From positions 1 to 64,000 of the forward strand of contig NZ_JARUKY010000023.1 of NCBI RefSeq assembly GCF_029688925.1: a stretch of DNA of 64,000 bases. The letters are read 5' to 3'. A program made the position numbers and the translations under genes. Position 1 is the stretch's first letter; each line of letters starts with the position of its first letter. This document shows, piece after piece, positions 54,999 to 64,000 of this stretch. The notes under the pieces are model-generated. The model worked only from the letters and a program-made list of their open reading frames with translations. It was not told the origin of the DNA and ran no database searches. The stretch comes from Evansella sp. AB-P1. Lineage in GTDB: Bacteria > Bacillota > Bacilli > Bacillales > Salisediminibacteriaceae.

Positions 54999-56168
54999 AT
55001 TAAAACCTCCTCAAATTTTTTAAATCTATGAAACTAGGTGATATCTTTTCAAGACGTAATGATTATATTTTCTACTACTTCATTGGAAGCAGTATCGGTG
55101 ATTATATTCATAGTGGTTCGCAAACACACACATACGAACCTTATTAAAAGAATCGGAAAAATGAGTTTCATCAGTCACTTTATCTGGACAGTATTTACCC
55201 ATTGAAATTTCTTTACATGTTAATGTTACTGTTTTATTATGTATTGATGTTTTGTTACTAATAGTCTTAAAGCTTTAATTACCTACTTTAACTTACAAAA
55301 GCGAAAGATACATTCATCGTTTCCATTATAAAAAAACATTGACTATTATGACGAACCTATCCCACAAATGCCGGGATCCCATTAATAACCTCCCCCTATC
55401 TAAAGATTAAAATTTACATATTAGAATCTTGCTTATTTACTAATAGATTAATAAGTAAAAAATTAATATCCTGGCTTCTCATACCATACAAATTAACATA
55501 ATAATAAACACAACAATAAAAACACTAAATTTATTTAGTTAAACTACATTATTTCTTTATTACCTTTTAATTCCTTAATATAATATTATCAACAACAATA
55601 TGACCAGTCAATTAATCTTCTAAATTTTTTTAGTTATTTTTTAGTTGTCTATATAGTGGAATTCCGTTATCTTTATTGTTCTCCCTTGTTTCACATACAA
55701 ATAAATGATATATAATGTCCTCCTTTAACTAAACTTATAATAAACATTTTTAAAATATGATATAATTAAATAAACTTAGTTTATATTTTTTTATAAAGTT
55801 TTTGTCACAATTGTTGGGTGGAGTTTATAAATAGATGGTATTGCTAAATTAGCTAATGTTTATAATTTTGCTATGTTAATTGTTATTAGATTTTTGGTTA
55901 AAATGTACCTGGTGGTATCTCTTATATTCACTTCGATGAGTTATTAAAATTTACAATATTCCAATATAGACACTATAATTAAACCAAAAATTTATTTATA
56001 GACATTACACCCCTTTCTATAACTTCAAAACCTCTTGGGATGTATAGACGAAGCAGTATCATTTCGTTTTTTATCGTCTACATGATAAAATAGTTCTACC
56101 ATAGAAGTTTATATATTCGATAATAATTAATTGTAAAAACAAATTAAAAAGACAGATAGGAGATTAAT
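54999..56168. other. Long AT-rich intergenic region
   Basis: About 1.17 kb with no convincing gene. It must hold the promoter of the sugar operon (left) and that of the SET gene (right). An 18-nt selC att-core match lies at 56023-56040. I found no cre site or riboswitch. Confidence 0.6.
56023..56040 (+). repeat. selC att-core remnant
   Basis: CTTCAAAACCTCTTGGGA matches the anticodon-loop/stem core shared by selC and the other copies except for one or two bases. The T arm and CCA end are absent. The SET gene follows, as after the 45.06 kb copy. Confidence 0.6.
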
Positions 56169-56546
56169 ATGATTGAGATAAAGCATTCTCCCCTTAGTGA
56201 TGGGGAATTCAATAGAGGCGTTTTTGCCACTTGCCATATTGCAAAAGGAGAACTTATACATGAAGCCCCCGTTCTCCCTTATCCAAATGTAGAGCATCAA
56301 TTAATTGAGCATACCGTACTTGCAGATTACGTATATGAATATGGGAAAAACCACGGTGCGATCATCTTAGGGTATGGAATGCTTTTTAACCATTCATACG
56401 AACCTAACGCTACATATGAAATAAATTTTGATAACCATACATTTGACTACTATGCATATACAGACATCAAAGCAGGAGATGAGATACTTATCAACTATAA
56501 TGGTGATGTTGATGACAAAGAACTACTTTGGTTCCATAAGAAGTAA
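56169..56546 (+). CDS. SET-domain protein
   Basis: The 125-residue protein is a compact SET methyltransferase-like domain: RGVFATCHIAKGELIHEAPV at the start, then GYGMLFNHSYEPNATYEI (the N-H-S-x-x-P-N motif) and YTDIKAGDEILINY. SET proteins methylate protein lysines; in bacteria their targets are mostly unknown. A pseudogene copy lies at 45194-45345. The ribosome site is GATAGGAG. Confidence 0.85.
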   Translation: MIEIKHSPLSDGEFNRGVFATCHIAKGELIHEAPVLPYPNVEHQLIEHTVLADYVYEYGKNHGAIILGYGMLFNHSYEPNATYEINFDNHTFDYYAYTDIKAGDEILINYNGDVDDKELLWFHKK

Positions 56547-56639
56547 AGAAGGGATTGCTGGGGCTATGCTAGCAGACTGTAGAGTCTTTTCATTTTTATT
56601 TCCACTATATTGATGAAAATTTGGTTAACAAAACATAAT

Positions 56640-56735
56640 AAAAAAAGCACTTCTAAACAGAAGTGCTTTTTCTATAACTGGTCAGTATCGTGTTCACCAA
56701 AAAGTTTGAAGTAGAATACCTGTTTGTTTTTCAAT
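56640..56735 (-). pseudogene. Tail of a second toxin-like gene plus terminator
   Basis: The hairpin AAGCACTTCT/AGAAGTGCTT (56645-56671) and the adjoining CAGTATCGTGTTCACCAAAA match the 3' end of the toxin-like gene at 49014-49100, with a frameshift. Only the last 15 codons or so remain. Confidence 0.7.
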
Positions 56736-56739
56736 TTCC

Positions 56740-57507
56740 TTAATTATAATCTACACAACCAGATTGAATTGATAATCGTCTTCCTAAATCAATTATCTCA
56801 GCTATAGCTCTTTCCTTTTTTTCCTTCCAGCTATGTTCAAGCATGGCAAAACTAACTCCTGCAATGAGCTCATTTTCATGATTGTATATAGGGGCTGCCA
56901 CGCAATAAAATTCATCTGTCCCCTCTTGTTCTTCGCAGATATATCCTGTTTTTTTCGCACTCTCTAGCTCTTTCCACAATTCCTCAACATTTTTCAACGT
57001 CCGTGGTGTTAATTGAAACAAATGATCATCAGGATAAAGATTATTTAATTCATCATAATCGTATTGTATTAATTGAATTTTACCAATGGCGCTAGCATGT
57101 GCTGGAAACTGCATGCCAGGGTCAGTCACTAAGCGTACTCGAGACTTGCTTTCTTCTTTTGCCAAATAGACCACATTTGTCCCTTGTAAAATGCCTAATT
57201 GAATAGTTTCATGAATTTTATCTACCGATTTAGCCGCTTCTAAATAAAAGGATTGTAAAATATTAAATTGGCGAAAGTATGCTGCACTATATGACCCTAA
57301 GGTAGGTCCTAGTTTATACGTGTCTCCATTTCCTTTTACAACCCACCCAAGGACTTCCAACGTATTTAGTAGAGAAAACATGGTGCTTTTATTAATATTG
57401 AGTGCCTTGGAAAGATCAATTAATTTATGTTTACCAGGTTCTTTTGCGATTAAATTAATGACTAAGTTCGTACGTTCAATGGCTGGAACCCAATATTTTT
57501 CTGCCAT
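56740..57507 (-). CDS. IclR-family transcriptional regulator
   Basis: The 255-residue regulator has an N-terminal winged helix (HKLIDLSKALNINKSTMFSL, then LLNTLEVLGWV) and a C-terminal effector-binding domain (KLGPTLGSYSAAYF..., DPGMQFPAHASAIGKIQL, YCVAAPIYNHENELIAGVSF). I start at the ATG after GAGGGTGA; nine upstream codons are open. It lies between the sugar operon and a broken GH105 gene, and IclR proteins (KdgR type) often control pectin/uronate genes, so these are likely targets. Confidence 0.88.
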   Translation of the reverse strand: MAEKYWVPAIERTNLVINLIAKEPGKHKLIDLSKALNINKSTMFSLLNTLEVLGWVVKGNGDTYKLGPTLGSYSAAYFRQFNILQSFYLEAAKSVDKIHETIQLGILQGTNVVYLAKEESKSRVRLVTDPGMQFPAHASAIGKIQLIQYDYDELNNLYPDDHLFQLTPRTLKNVEELWKELESAKKTGYICEEQEGTDEFYCVAAPIYNHENELIAGVSFAMLEHSWKEKKERAIAEIIDLGRRLSIQSGCVDYN

Positions 57508-57547
57508 ACGATCACCCTCTTTATCCTTTAACATGATAAATAACTTT

Positions 57548-58532
57548 TTATATAGTGGTATACAAATATTCTACTAATGAAAGGATAGCCATGGATTGTC
57601 CATATGGCATGCATGTTACAGGAATTTTTTTATAGAAGTCAAGTGTTTCACCCATAGCTGTTCCAGCAGATACATTCTGTAACTCTCCTTTATCATTGAT
57701 GTTTTCAATAACTGCTTGAACCGACTTTAAGCCCATGGGAATGGACTTCTGGAGTTGGTCTTTATGGAATGATGAAATATTACAAGTTAACTAAAAATGA
57801 AAAAGTATTAAATCATATTATTCAGTGGTTTGATAACCAATTTCAACAACCTCCTGTTGAAAAAAATGTGAACACGATGGTTCAGATGTTGACCCTTGCT
57901 TATTTATATGAAGAAACAAGAAATCCAACATATTTACCCTATTTAGAAACATGGGGAGATTGGCTTTACCATGATATGCCAAGAACAAATGATGGTGGAA
58001 TACAACATGTGAATTTTCGTTCTCAACACTATCAGCAACTGTGGGACGACACCTTAATGATGAGTGTATTGCCATTAACGAAGATTGGTTTGCTCCTAAA
58101 TAAACCAGAATACATTGAGGAAGCTAAGAAACAATTCTTGGTACACATAAAATATTTATTTGATAAAGAAACAGGTCTATGGTACCACGGCTGGACTTTC
58201 GAAGGGAATCACAATTTTGCAGGAGCTTTATGGGGACGAGGAAATTCTTGGATAACCATTGCGATTCCTGAATTTTTAGAATTAGTTGACCTACCGGAAA
58301 AAGACGCTGTTCGTGAAGTATTAATCGATACTCTAGAAAGTCAGCTAGAAGCACTAGAACAATGCCAAAATGAAAATGGACTATGGCATACATTGTTATT
58401 AGACCCAAAGCTCTTATTATCAATTTTTCGTCCATCAGCAAGAGGAATGGCATATTTACCATCTGGGTCATTTAAGTTTACTAAGTTTTCAATTAATAAC
58501 TCAATCTTTTGTTCAATATCTTGTTTATTCAT
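57548..58532 (-). pseudogene. GH105 unsaturated-glucuronyl hydrolase gene broken by an internal inversion
   Basis: Three pieces of one GH105 (YteR/YesR-like) gene are present. The N-terminus is on the minus strand (58532 down to about 58415: MNKQDIEQKIELLIENLV..., GKYAIPLADGRKID). The middle is on the plus strand (about 57733-58410: PWEWTSGVGLYGMMKYY, HGWTFEGNHNFAGALWGRGN, NGLWHTLLLDP). The C-terminus is on the minus strand (57736-57548: SAGTAMGETLDFYKKIPVTC, MPYGQSMAILSLVEYL). So the middle has been flipped in place and about 30-40 residues between LLLDP and the C-terminus are lost. The family removes unsaturated galacturonyl residues from pectin oligosaccharides made by lyases. Confidence 0.85.
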
Positions 58533-58541
58533 CTTACACAC

Positions 58542-58982
58542 CTTCCTTAAATAATATATTTTCTATTTTGTTATGTAATACTCATTTGATGAATGTACTG
58601 ATATAACAGGGATATTAACTAGCAATGAATATCAGCTACTCGACCAAGGTCACCTTTCATAATAGATTCATAGATTCCTATCGAAAGTTTCTCGTGCTAA
58701 ACAATCATCTCTTTCTGATTACTTTCAAAAAAATAAGATGTAGCTTGTTCATTTAGTTGGATTTAATAACAGTTCTTATGGTTTAATATAGTAAACCTCA
58801 ATTCAATATATAAAACTTAAGACTAATTATAACAAATTATCTCACTTAGTACTAGTATAGAAAACACCTTTTTCGTATACACGATCTTGAAATTGAATCT
58901 GGATATTCTACTATTTACCAAAATAAACCTTCCTTTTTTTTCACAAATTAAGAAAAGATATTACGTGAAAAGGAGGTTTTCT
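58542..58982. other. Intergenic region before the SulP gene
   Basis: About 440 bp, A/T-rich, with the promoter and AAAGGAGG ribosome site of the SulP gene at the right end. No other feature is seen. Confidence 0.5.
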
Positions 58983-60431
58983 GTGAATACGATAAAAGAA
59001 CAATGGTTTGGTAATATTAGAGGAGATATCTTAGCGGGGATTGTTGTTGCCCTTGCCTTAATCCCTGAAGCAATTGCATTCTCGATCATTGCAGGTGTCG
59101 ATCCTATGGTTGGTTTATATACATCATTTCTTATTCCTCTAGTTATTGCCTTTGTTGGTGGAAGACCAGGAATGATATCTGCAGCTACAGGTGCCATGGC
59201 TCTTCTCATGATTGATCTAGTTGCTAGGCACGGATTAGAATATTTATTAGCTGCAACAATTTTAACTGGGATATTACAAATCATCTTTGGTGTTTTGAAA
59301 CTAGCACGTTATATGAAGTTCATCCCCCGTTCCGTTATGGTGGGATTCGTAAACGCCCTAGCAATTCTTATTTTCGAGGCACAAATACCTCATTTATTTG
59401 GTCAAGGATGGGGTGTTTTTGCATTAGCTGGTGCTACTTTAGCGATTATTTACCTATTCCCTTATATTACAAAAGCTATTCCATCTACTCTAATAGCGAT
59501 TGTTATTATTACAGCTTATACACTGTCCACAGGAACAAATGTGTTTACGGTTGGAGATATGGGAGCTTTAACGCAATCGTTACCCGTTTTTCTCTTACCA
59601 CAAGTTCCATTAGTTTACGAAACATTGGTGATTATTTTCCCTTATGCTCTTGCTTTAACTATAGTTGGAATCCTTGAATCCCTATTGACGGCTACTATTG
59701 TTGATGATATGACAGATACAGATAGTAACAAGAACAGAGAAAGTAGTGGTCAAGGAATTGCCAATATTGTTGCTGGCTGTTTTGGTGGAATGGCTGGATG
59801 TGCTATGATCGGGCAATCAGTAATTAATGTGAAGTCTGGTGGACGTGGTCGATTATCCACTCTCGTAGCTGGAATTGTCCTCATTCTATTAATAATGATT
59901 TTAGGAAATATTGTGGTACAAATTCCAATGGCAGCACTGGCAGGAGTAATGGTTATGGTATCCATTAGTACATTTGATTGGAATTCATTAAGAACGATAC
60001 TTATTGTTCCTGCAACAGATTCTATTGTTATGGTCGTAACCGTTGCAACGGTAGTCGTTACACATGACCTTTCAAAAGGTGTTTTTGCAGGTATTCTGTT
60101 AAGTGCTATATTCTTTGTATCAAAAATTTCAAAAGTTACAATTACTAGTAAACTTCATCCAACGAAAAAAGAACGAACATATTATATTACCGGACAATTG
60201 TTTTTTGCTTCTGTTTCTGAGCCTATATCAGAATTTGATTTTAAGGAAGAATTGATAAAAGTAATCCTCGACTTCACCCATGCTCATATTTGGGATGACT
60301 CTGCTGTTGCAGCCATGGAAAAAATCATTACAAAATTTGAAGAAAACGGAACGAATGTTGAAATAACAGGCCTTAATGAAGCAAGTACACTTTTAGTTGA
60401 TAGGTTAAGACATAAATTAAATAGTCATTAA
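58983..60431 (+). CDS. SulP-family anion transporter with STAS domain
   Basis: The 482-residue protein starts at GTG 58983, six bases after AGGAGG; an upstream in-frame ATG adds 32 unlikely residues. It has 10-12 membrane segments with the SulP signature [20 protein letters not shown] and GLYTSF, then [20 protein letters not shown]. The C-terminal STAS domain (about 405-482) is present. Substrate could be sulfate, bicarbonate or other anions. It is followed 19 nt later by a UspA gene, a common SulP-Usp pair. Confidence 0.92.
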   Translation: MNTIKEQWFGNIRGDILAGIVVALALIPEAIAFSIIAGVDPMVGLYTSFLIPLVIAFVGGRPGMISAATGAMALLMIDLVARHGLEYLLAATILTGILQIIFGVLKLARYMKFIPRSVMVGFVNALAILIFEAQIPHLFGQGWGVFALAGATLAIIYLFPYITKAIPSTLIAIVIITAYTLSTGTNVFTVGDMGALTQSLPVFLLPQVPLVYETLVIIFPYALALTIVGILESLLTATIVDDMTDTDSNKNRESSGQGIANIVAGCFGGMAGCAMIGQSVINVKSGGRGRLSTLVAGIVLILLIMILGNIVVQIPMAALAGVMVMVSISTFDWNSLRTILIVPATDSIVMVVTVATVVVTHDLSKGVFAGILLSAIFFVSKISKVTITSKLHPTKKERTYYITGQLFFASVSEPISEFDFKEELIKVILDFTHAHIWDDSAVAAMEKIITKFEENGTNVEITGLNEASTLLVDRLRHKLNSH

Positions 60432-60450
60432 ATAAGGAGAGAAAACAATT

Positions 60451-60864
60451 ATGTTCAAGAAAATTTTATTAGCGTCAGATGGATCTGAATATGCTATTCG
60501 GGCAACAGAAAAAGCGATAGAAGTTGCTAAGTGTAATAGAGATTCAATGATACATGTTGTGTATGTGGCAGACGATGCAAAGAGCGATGTGCTACAAAAT
60601 TGGAACACGTTAGGACCTCAAGATAAGCGAAAAGAAAAAGTAAATCCTAGTATAGATAAAATAGAAGAAGCAAATATCAACTATGAAGTTCATTATCTAC
60701 ATGGTGATCCAGGCCCTGCAATTGTTAAACACGCCAATGAACATAATTTTGACCTCGTAGTAGTAGGTAGTCGTGGACGAAATCGGCTTCAAGAATTAGT
60801 TTTAGGAAGTGTTAGTCATAAAGTGGCTAAAAGAGCTCGCTGTGCAGTAATGATTATAAAATAA
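60451..60864 (+). CDS. Universal stress protein (UspA family)
   Basis: The 137-residue single Usp domain starts FKKILLASDGSEYAIRATEK and ends VVVGSRGRNRLQELVLGSVS followed by HKVAKRARCAVMIIK, the ATP-binding G-x-x-G...G-S motif. It is cotranscribed with the SulP transporter gene (AAGGAGAG ribosome site) and probably modulates it or responds to the same stress. Confidence 0.92.
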   Translation: MFKKILLASDGSEYAIRATEKAIEVAKCNRDSMIHVVYVADDAKSDVLQNWNTLGPQDKRKEKVNPSIDKIEEANINYEVHYLHGDPGPAIVKHANEHNFDLVVVGSRGRNRLQELVLGSVSHKVAKRARCAVMIIK

Positions 60865-60885
60865 TGACAGAAGAAGGTTGCTAAA

Positions 60886-60926
60886 AGAGTGAAAAACCCG
60901 TCGATGACGGGTTTTTCACTCTTTTT
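60886..60926. terminator. Bidirectional terminator
   Basis: AGAGTGAAAAACCCGTC and its exact complement around GAT, followed by T-run. It lies between the Usp gene (plus) and RNase J1 (minus). Confidence 0.9.
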
Positions 60927-62589
60927 ATATTTCCATGATGATTGGGAGGATCATTGGTTTTCGTTTTGTTCTTTCATATAAAAATGGCCCTAGAACATCC
61001 GTAATTTCATTTTTAATTTCAGACCACTGAGTAGTTTTGTTTTCCATTAATTTAAGGAGATTTCCTGAAATTTTTTCTTGTGCTTCATTAATTAAGTCAC
61101 TTGATTCTCTCATATAAACGAAACCACGAGAAATAATATCTGGTCCCGAAACTACGCTGAATTCCTTTAAATTTAGAGTAACAACAACAACCACAAGTCC
61201 TTCTTCAGATAGAATTCGCCTGTCTCTTATTACAATATTCCCTATATCCCCAATTCCACTGCCATCAACAAAAACAGATCCTGATGGTATTTTTCCTGCT
61301 ATTGCTGCTTCATTTTGATCTAGTGCTAAAACTTCACCATTATCCATTATAAAACAGTTTTCTTCTTCAACACCACAGCTTTTTGCTAATTGAACATGTT
61401 GCTTTAGCATACGATACTCTCCATGAATGGGAAGAAAACACTTAGGTCTTAGTAGACGAAGCATAAGTTTTTGTTCCTCTTGTCCACCGTGACCTGATGT
61501 ATGAATATTATTTAATGGACCGTGGATAACTTCTGCCCCAACACGATAAAGCTGATTAATAATTTTATTCACACTTAATGTATTCCCTGGAATTGGAGAA
61601 GCTGAAAATACGACCGTATCTCCTGGAATAATTTGAATTTTATTATGTCTACCATAAGCAATTCTAGAAAGTGCTGCCATTGGCTCTCCTTGACTTCCCG
61701 TGCATAAAATCATGAGTTGTTCACCGGAAAGCTTATTCAATTGTGAAGCATCAATGAATGTGTCCTTCGGTACCTTTATATATCCTAAATCTAAAGCCAA
61801 ATCCACAGCTCTTTCCATGCTTCGTCCAAATACCGCAACTTTTCTATTGTATTTAACCGCCCCTTCGATTGCCTGCTGAAGGCGATATATGTTTGATGCA
61901 AAGGTTGCAAAAATTATTCTTCCATCTACTTCACGAAAAATAGTCTCAATGCTTTCTCCTACTTTACGTTCGGACAAAGTGATACCAGGTATTTCGCTAT
62001 TCGTACTATCTGAAAGGAGACAAAGTACTCCCTCTTCTCCTATTCTAGCCATTTTCGACAAATTTGCTGGTTCTCCAACAGGTGTAAAATCAAATTTAAA
62101 ATCCCCTGTATGAACAATATTTCCAGGAGGTGTCTTCACAACAATTCCATATGAATCAGGAATGCTGTGTGTCGTTCTAAAAAAGGATATGGATGTTTTT
62201 GTAAATTTCACTACATCATCCTCGTTAAATTCGATTAACTGTGCTTCTCTTAATAATCCATGCTCCTCTAATTGATTTCGAATTAATCCTAGTGCTAATT
62301 TACCTCCATAAATAGGAATATTCATTTGTCGAAGTAAATAAGGGATTCCACCTATATGATCCAAGTGACCATGTGTAATAAACAATCCTTTAATTTTGTC
62401 TTTATTCTTTTCTAAATACGTATAATCAGGAAGAACTAAGTCAATTCCTAACAATTCATCTTCAGGAAATTTAAGACCTGCATCGATAATAATAATTTCG
62501 TCTTGAAATTGTACGACATACATATTTTTTCCGATTTCCCCCAATCCTCCGAGGGCAAATACAGCTACTTGATGGTTTTTTGCTTTCAT
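60925..62589 (-). CDS. rnjA: Ribonuclease J1
   Basis: The 554-residue metallo-beta-lactamase/beta-CASP RNase begins [20 protein letters not shown]. The catalytic metal motif is HGHLDHIGG (HGHEDHIGG in B. subtilis), with HTGDFKFDF and the C-terminal [10 protein letters not shown] and IHGEYRMLK blocks. It has 5'-3' exo- and endoribonuclease activity and drives mRNA turnover and rRNA maturation. It aligns with B. subtilis RnjA over its full length, ending [12 protein letters not shown]. An L replaces E in the metal motif, which is worth noting but lies at a tolerant position. Confidence 0.93.
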   Translation of the reverse strand: MKAKNHQVAVFALGGLGEIGKNMYVVQFQDEIIIIDAGLKFPEDELLGIDLVLPDYTYLEKNKDKIKGLFITHGHLDHIGGIPYLLRQMNIPIYGGKLALGLIRNQLEEHGLLREAQLIEFNEDDVVKFTKTSISFFRTTHSIPDSYGIVVKTPPGNIVHTGDFKFDFTPVGEPANLSKMARIGEEGVLCLLSDSTNSEIPGITLSERKVGESIETIFREVDGRIIFATFASNIYRLQQAIEGAVKYNRKVAVFGRSMERAVDLALDLGYIKVPKDTFIDASQLNKLSGEQLMILCTGSQGEPMAALSRIAYGRHNKIQIIPGDTVVFSASPIPGNTLSVNKIINQLYRVGAEVIHGPLNNIHTSGHGGQEEQKLMLRLLRPKCFLPIHGEYRMLKQHVQLAKSCGVEEENCFIMDNGEVLALDQNEAAIAGKIPSGSVFVDGSGIGDIGNIVIRDRRILSEEGLVVVVVTLNLKEFSVVSGPDIISRGFVYMRESSDLINEAQEKISGNLLKLMENKTTQWSEIKNEITDVLGPFLYERTKRKPMILPIIMEI

Positions 62590-62826
62590 TTTAATTTCTC
62601 CAATAACATTATTTTTTTGTTAAATATTCTTTCTTATTATGTAAGTTTTTTAGAAACAAAGTTATCAATAAGCTTACTTTTTAAATGTAAATGTAAATAA
62701 TTCCTGTCCTCCCAATTACACTATATCATAATGTGTCGCACAAAGAAAAAAGTTGAAGGTTTATACCAACAACCAAAATTAAGAATACTCTAAATAAACC
62801 TAATCTTTTTACCTAATATTCTATAA

Positions 62827-63999
<1,173 letters not shown>

Positions 64000-64000
64000 T

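Noticed and set aside
55833-55870. LacI-like helix-turn-helix start (GIAKLANV) in the long intergenic region
   Set aside because: Eight matching residues only, no frame before or after and no recognition helix. Too weak to call even a remnant.

Overview
The window is low-GC Bacillaceae chromosome. It encodes small acid-soluble spore proteins (SspN, SspO, SspP), a YaaH/SleL-type spore glucosidase, aconitase beside ssp genes as in Bacillus subtilis, RNase J1 and a CYP152 fatty-acid P450. The unusual trait is a full selenocysteine machinery: selA, selB, a selD that itself contains an in-frame UGA, and a UCA-anticodon tRNA (selC) at 27144-27240. A SelW-like CxxU selenoprotein lies between selA and selD. 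Both UGA-containing genes are invisible or truncated to normal ORF calling.

Layout. 0-8 kb: housekeeping and small genes (YaaH, TVP38, two VanZ-like proteins, a broken HD gene, a HAD phosphatase, a wHTH/membrane pair, a retropepsin-like pair, spore and small basic proteins). 8-12 kb: acnA with sspO and sspP. 12-18 kb: selA, selW-like, selD, selB. 18.5-26.3 kb: one 2582-residue secreted pectin-degrading enzyme with two PL1 pectate lyase modules and a perfect cre site upstream. 27.1 kb: selC.

27.2-50.05 kb is an accretion island built at the 3' half of selC. Element 1 (27.24-38.12 kb) has a tyrosine integrase beside selC (interrupted by one amber codon), an excisionase-like protein, nuclease and toxin remnants, an ECF sigma/anti-sigma pair and a three-gene ABC-3C-type defence operon. 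It ends with a 64-nt copy of the selC 3' half. Element 2 (38.12-50.05 kb) carries a WxL surface-protein locus preceded by a c-di-GMP-I riboswitch, a glycosyltransferase, a LysM glucosaminidase, a solo nuclease and a toxin-antitoxin-like pair. It ends with a second, decayed selC fragment. Further remnants lie at 45.06 kb and 56.02 kb, each followed by a copy of a SET-domain gene (one dead, one intact).

50-58.5 kb is a sugar-acquisition region: a fucose-isomerase-like protein, a split transketolase, an FGGY kinase, an IclR regulator and a GH105 unsaturated-glucuronyl hydrolase gene destroyed by an internal inversion. With the giant pectate lyase this suggests a pectin or plant cell-wall lifestyle. 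58.9-64 kb returns to chromosomal genes: SulP transporter plus UspA, RNase J1, and the CYP152 P450 running off the edge.
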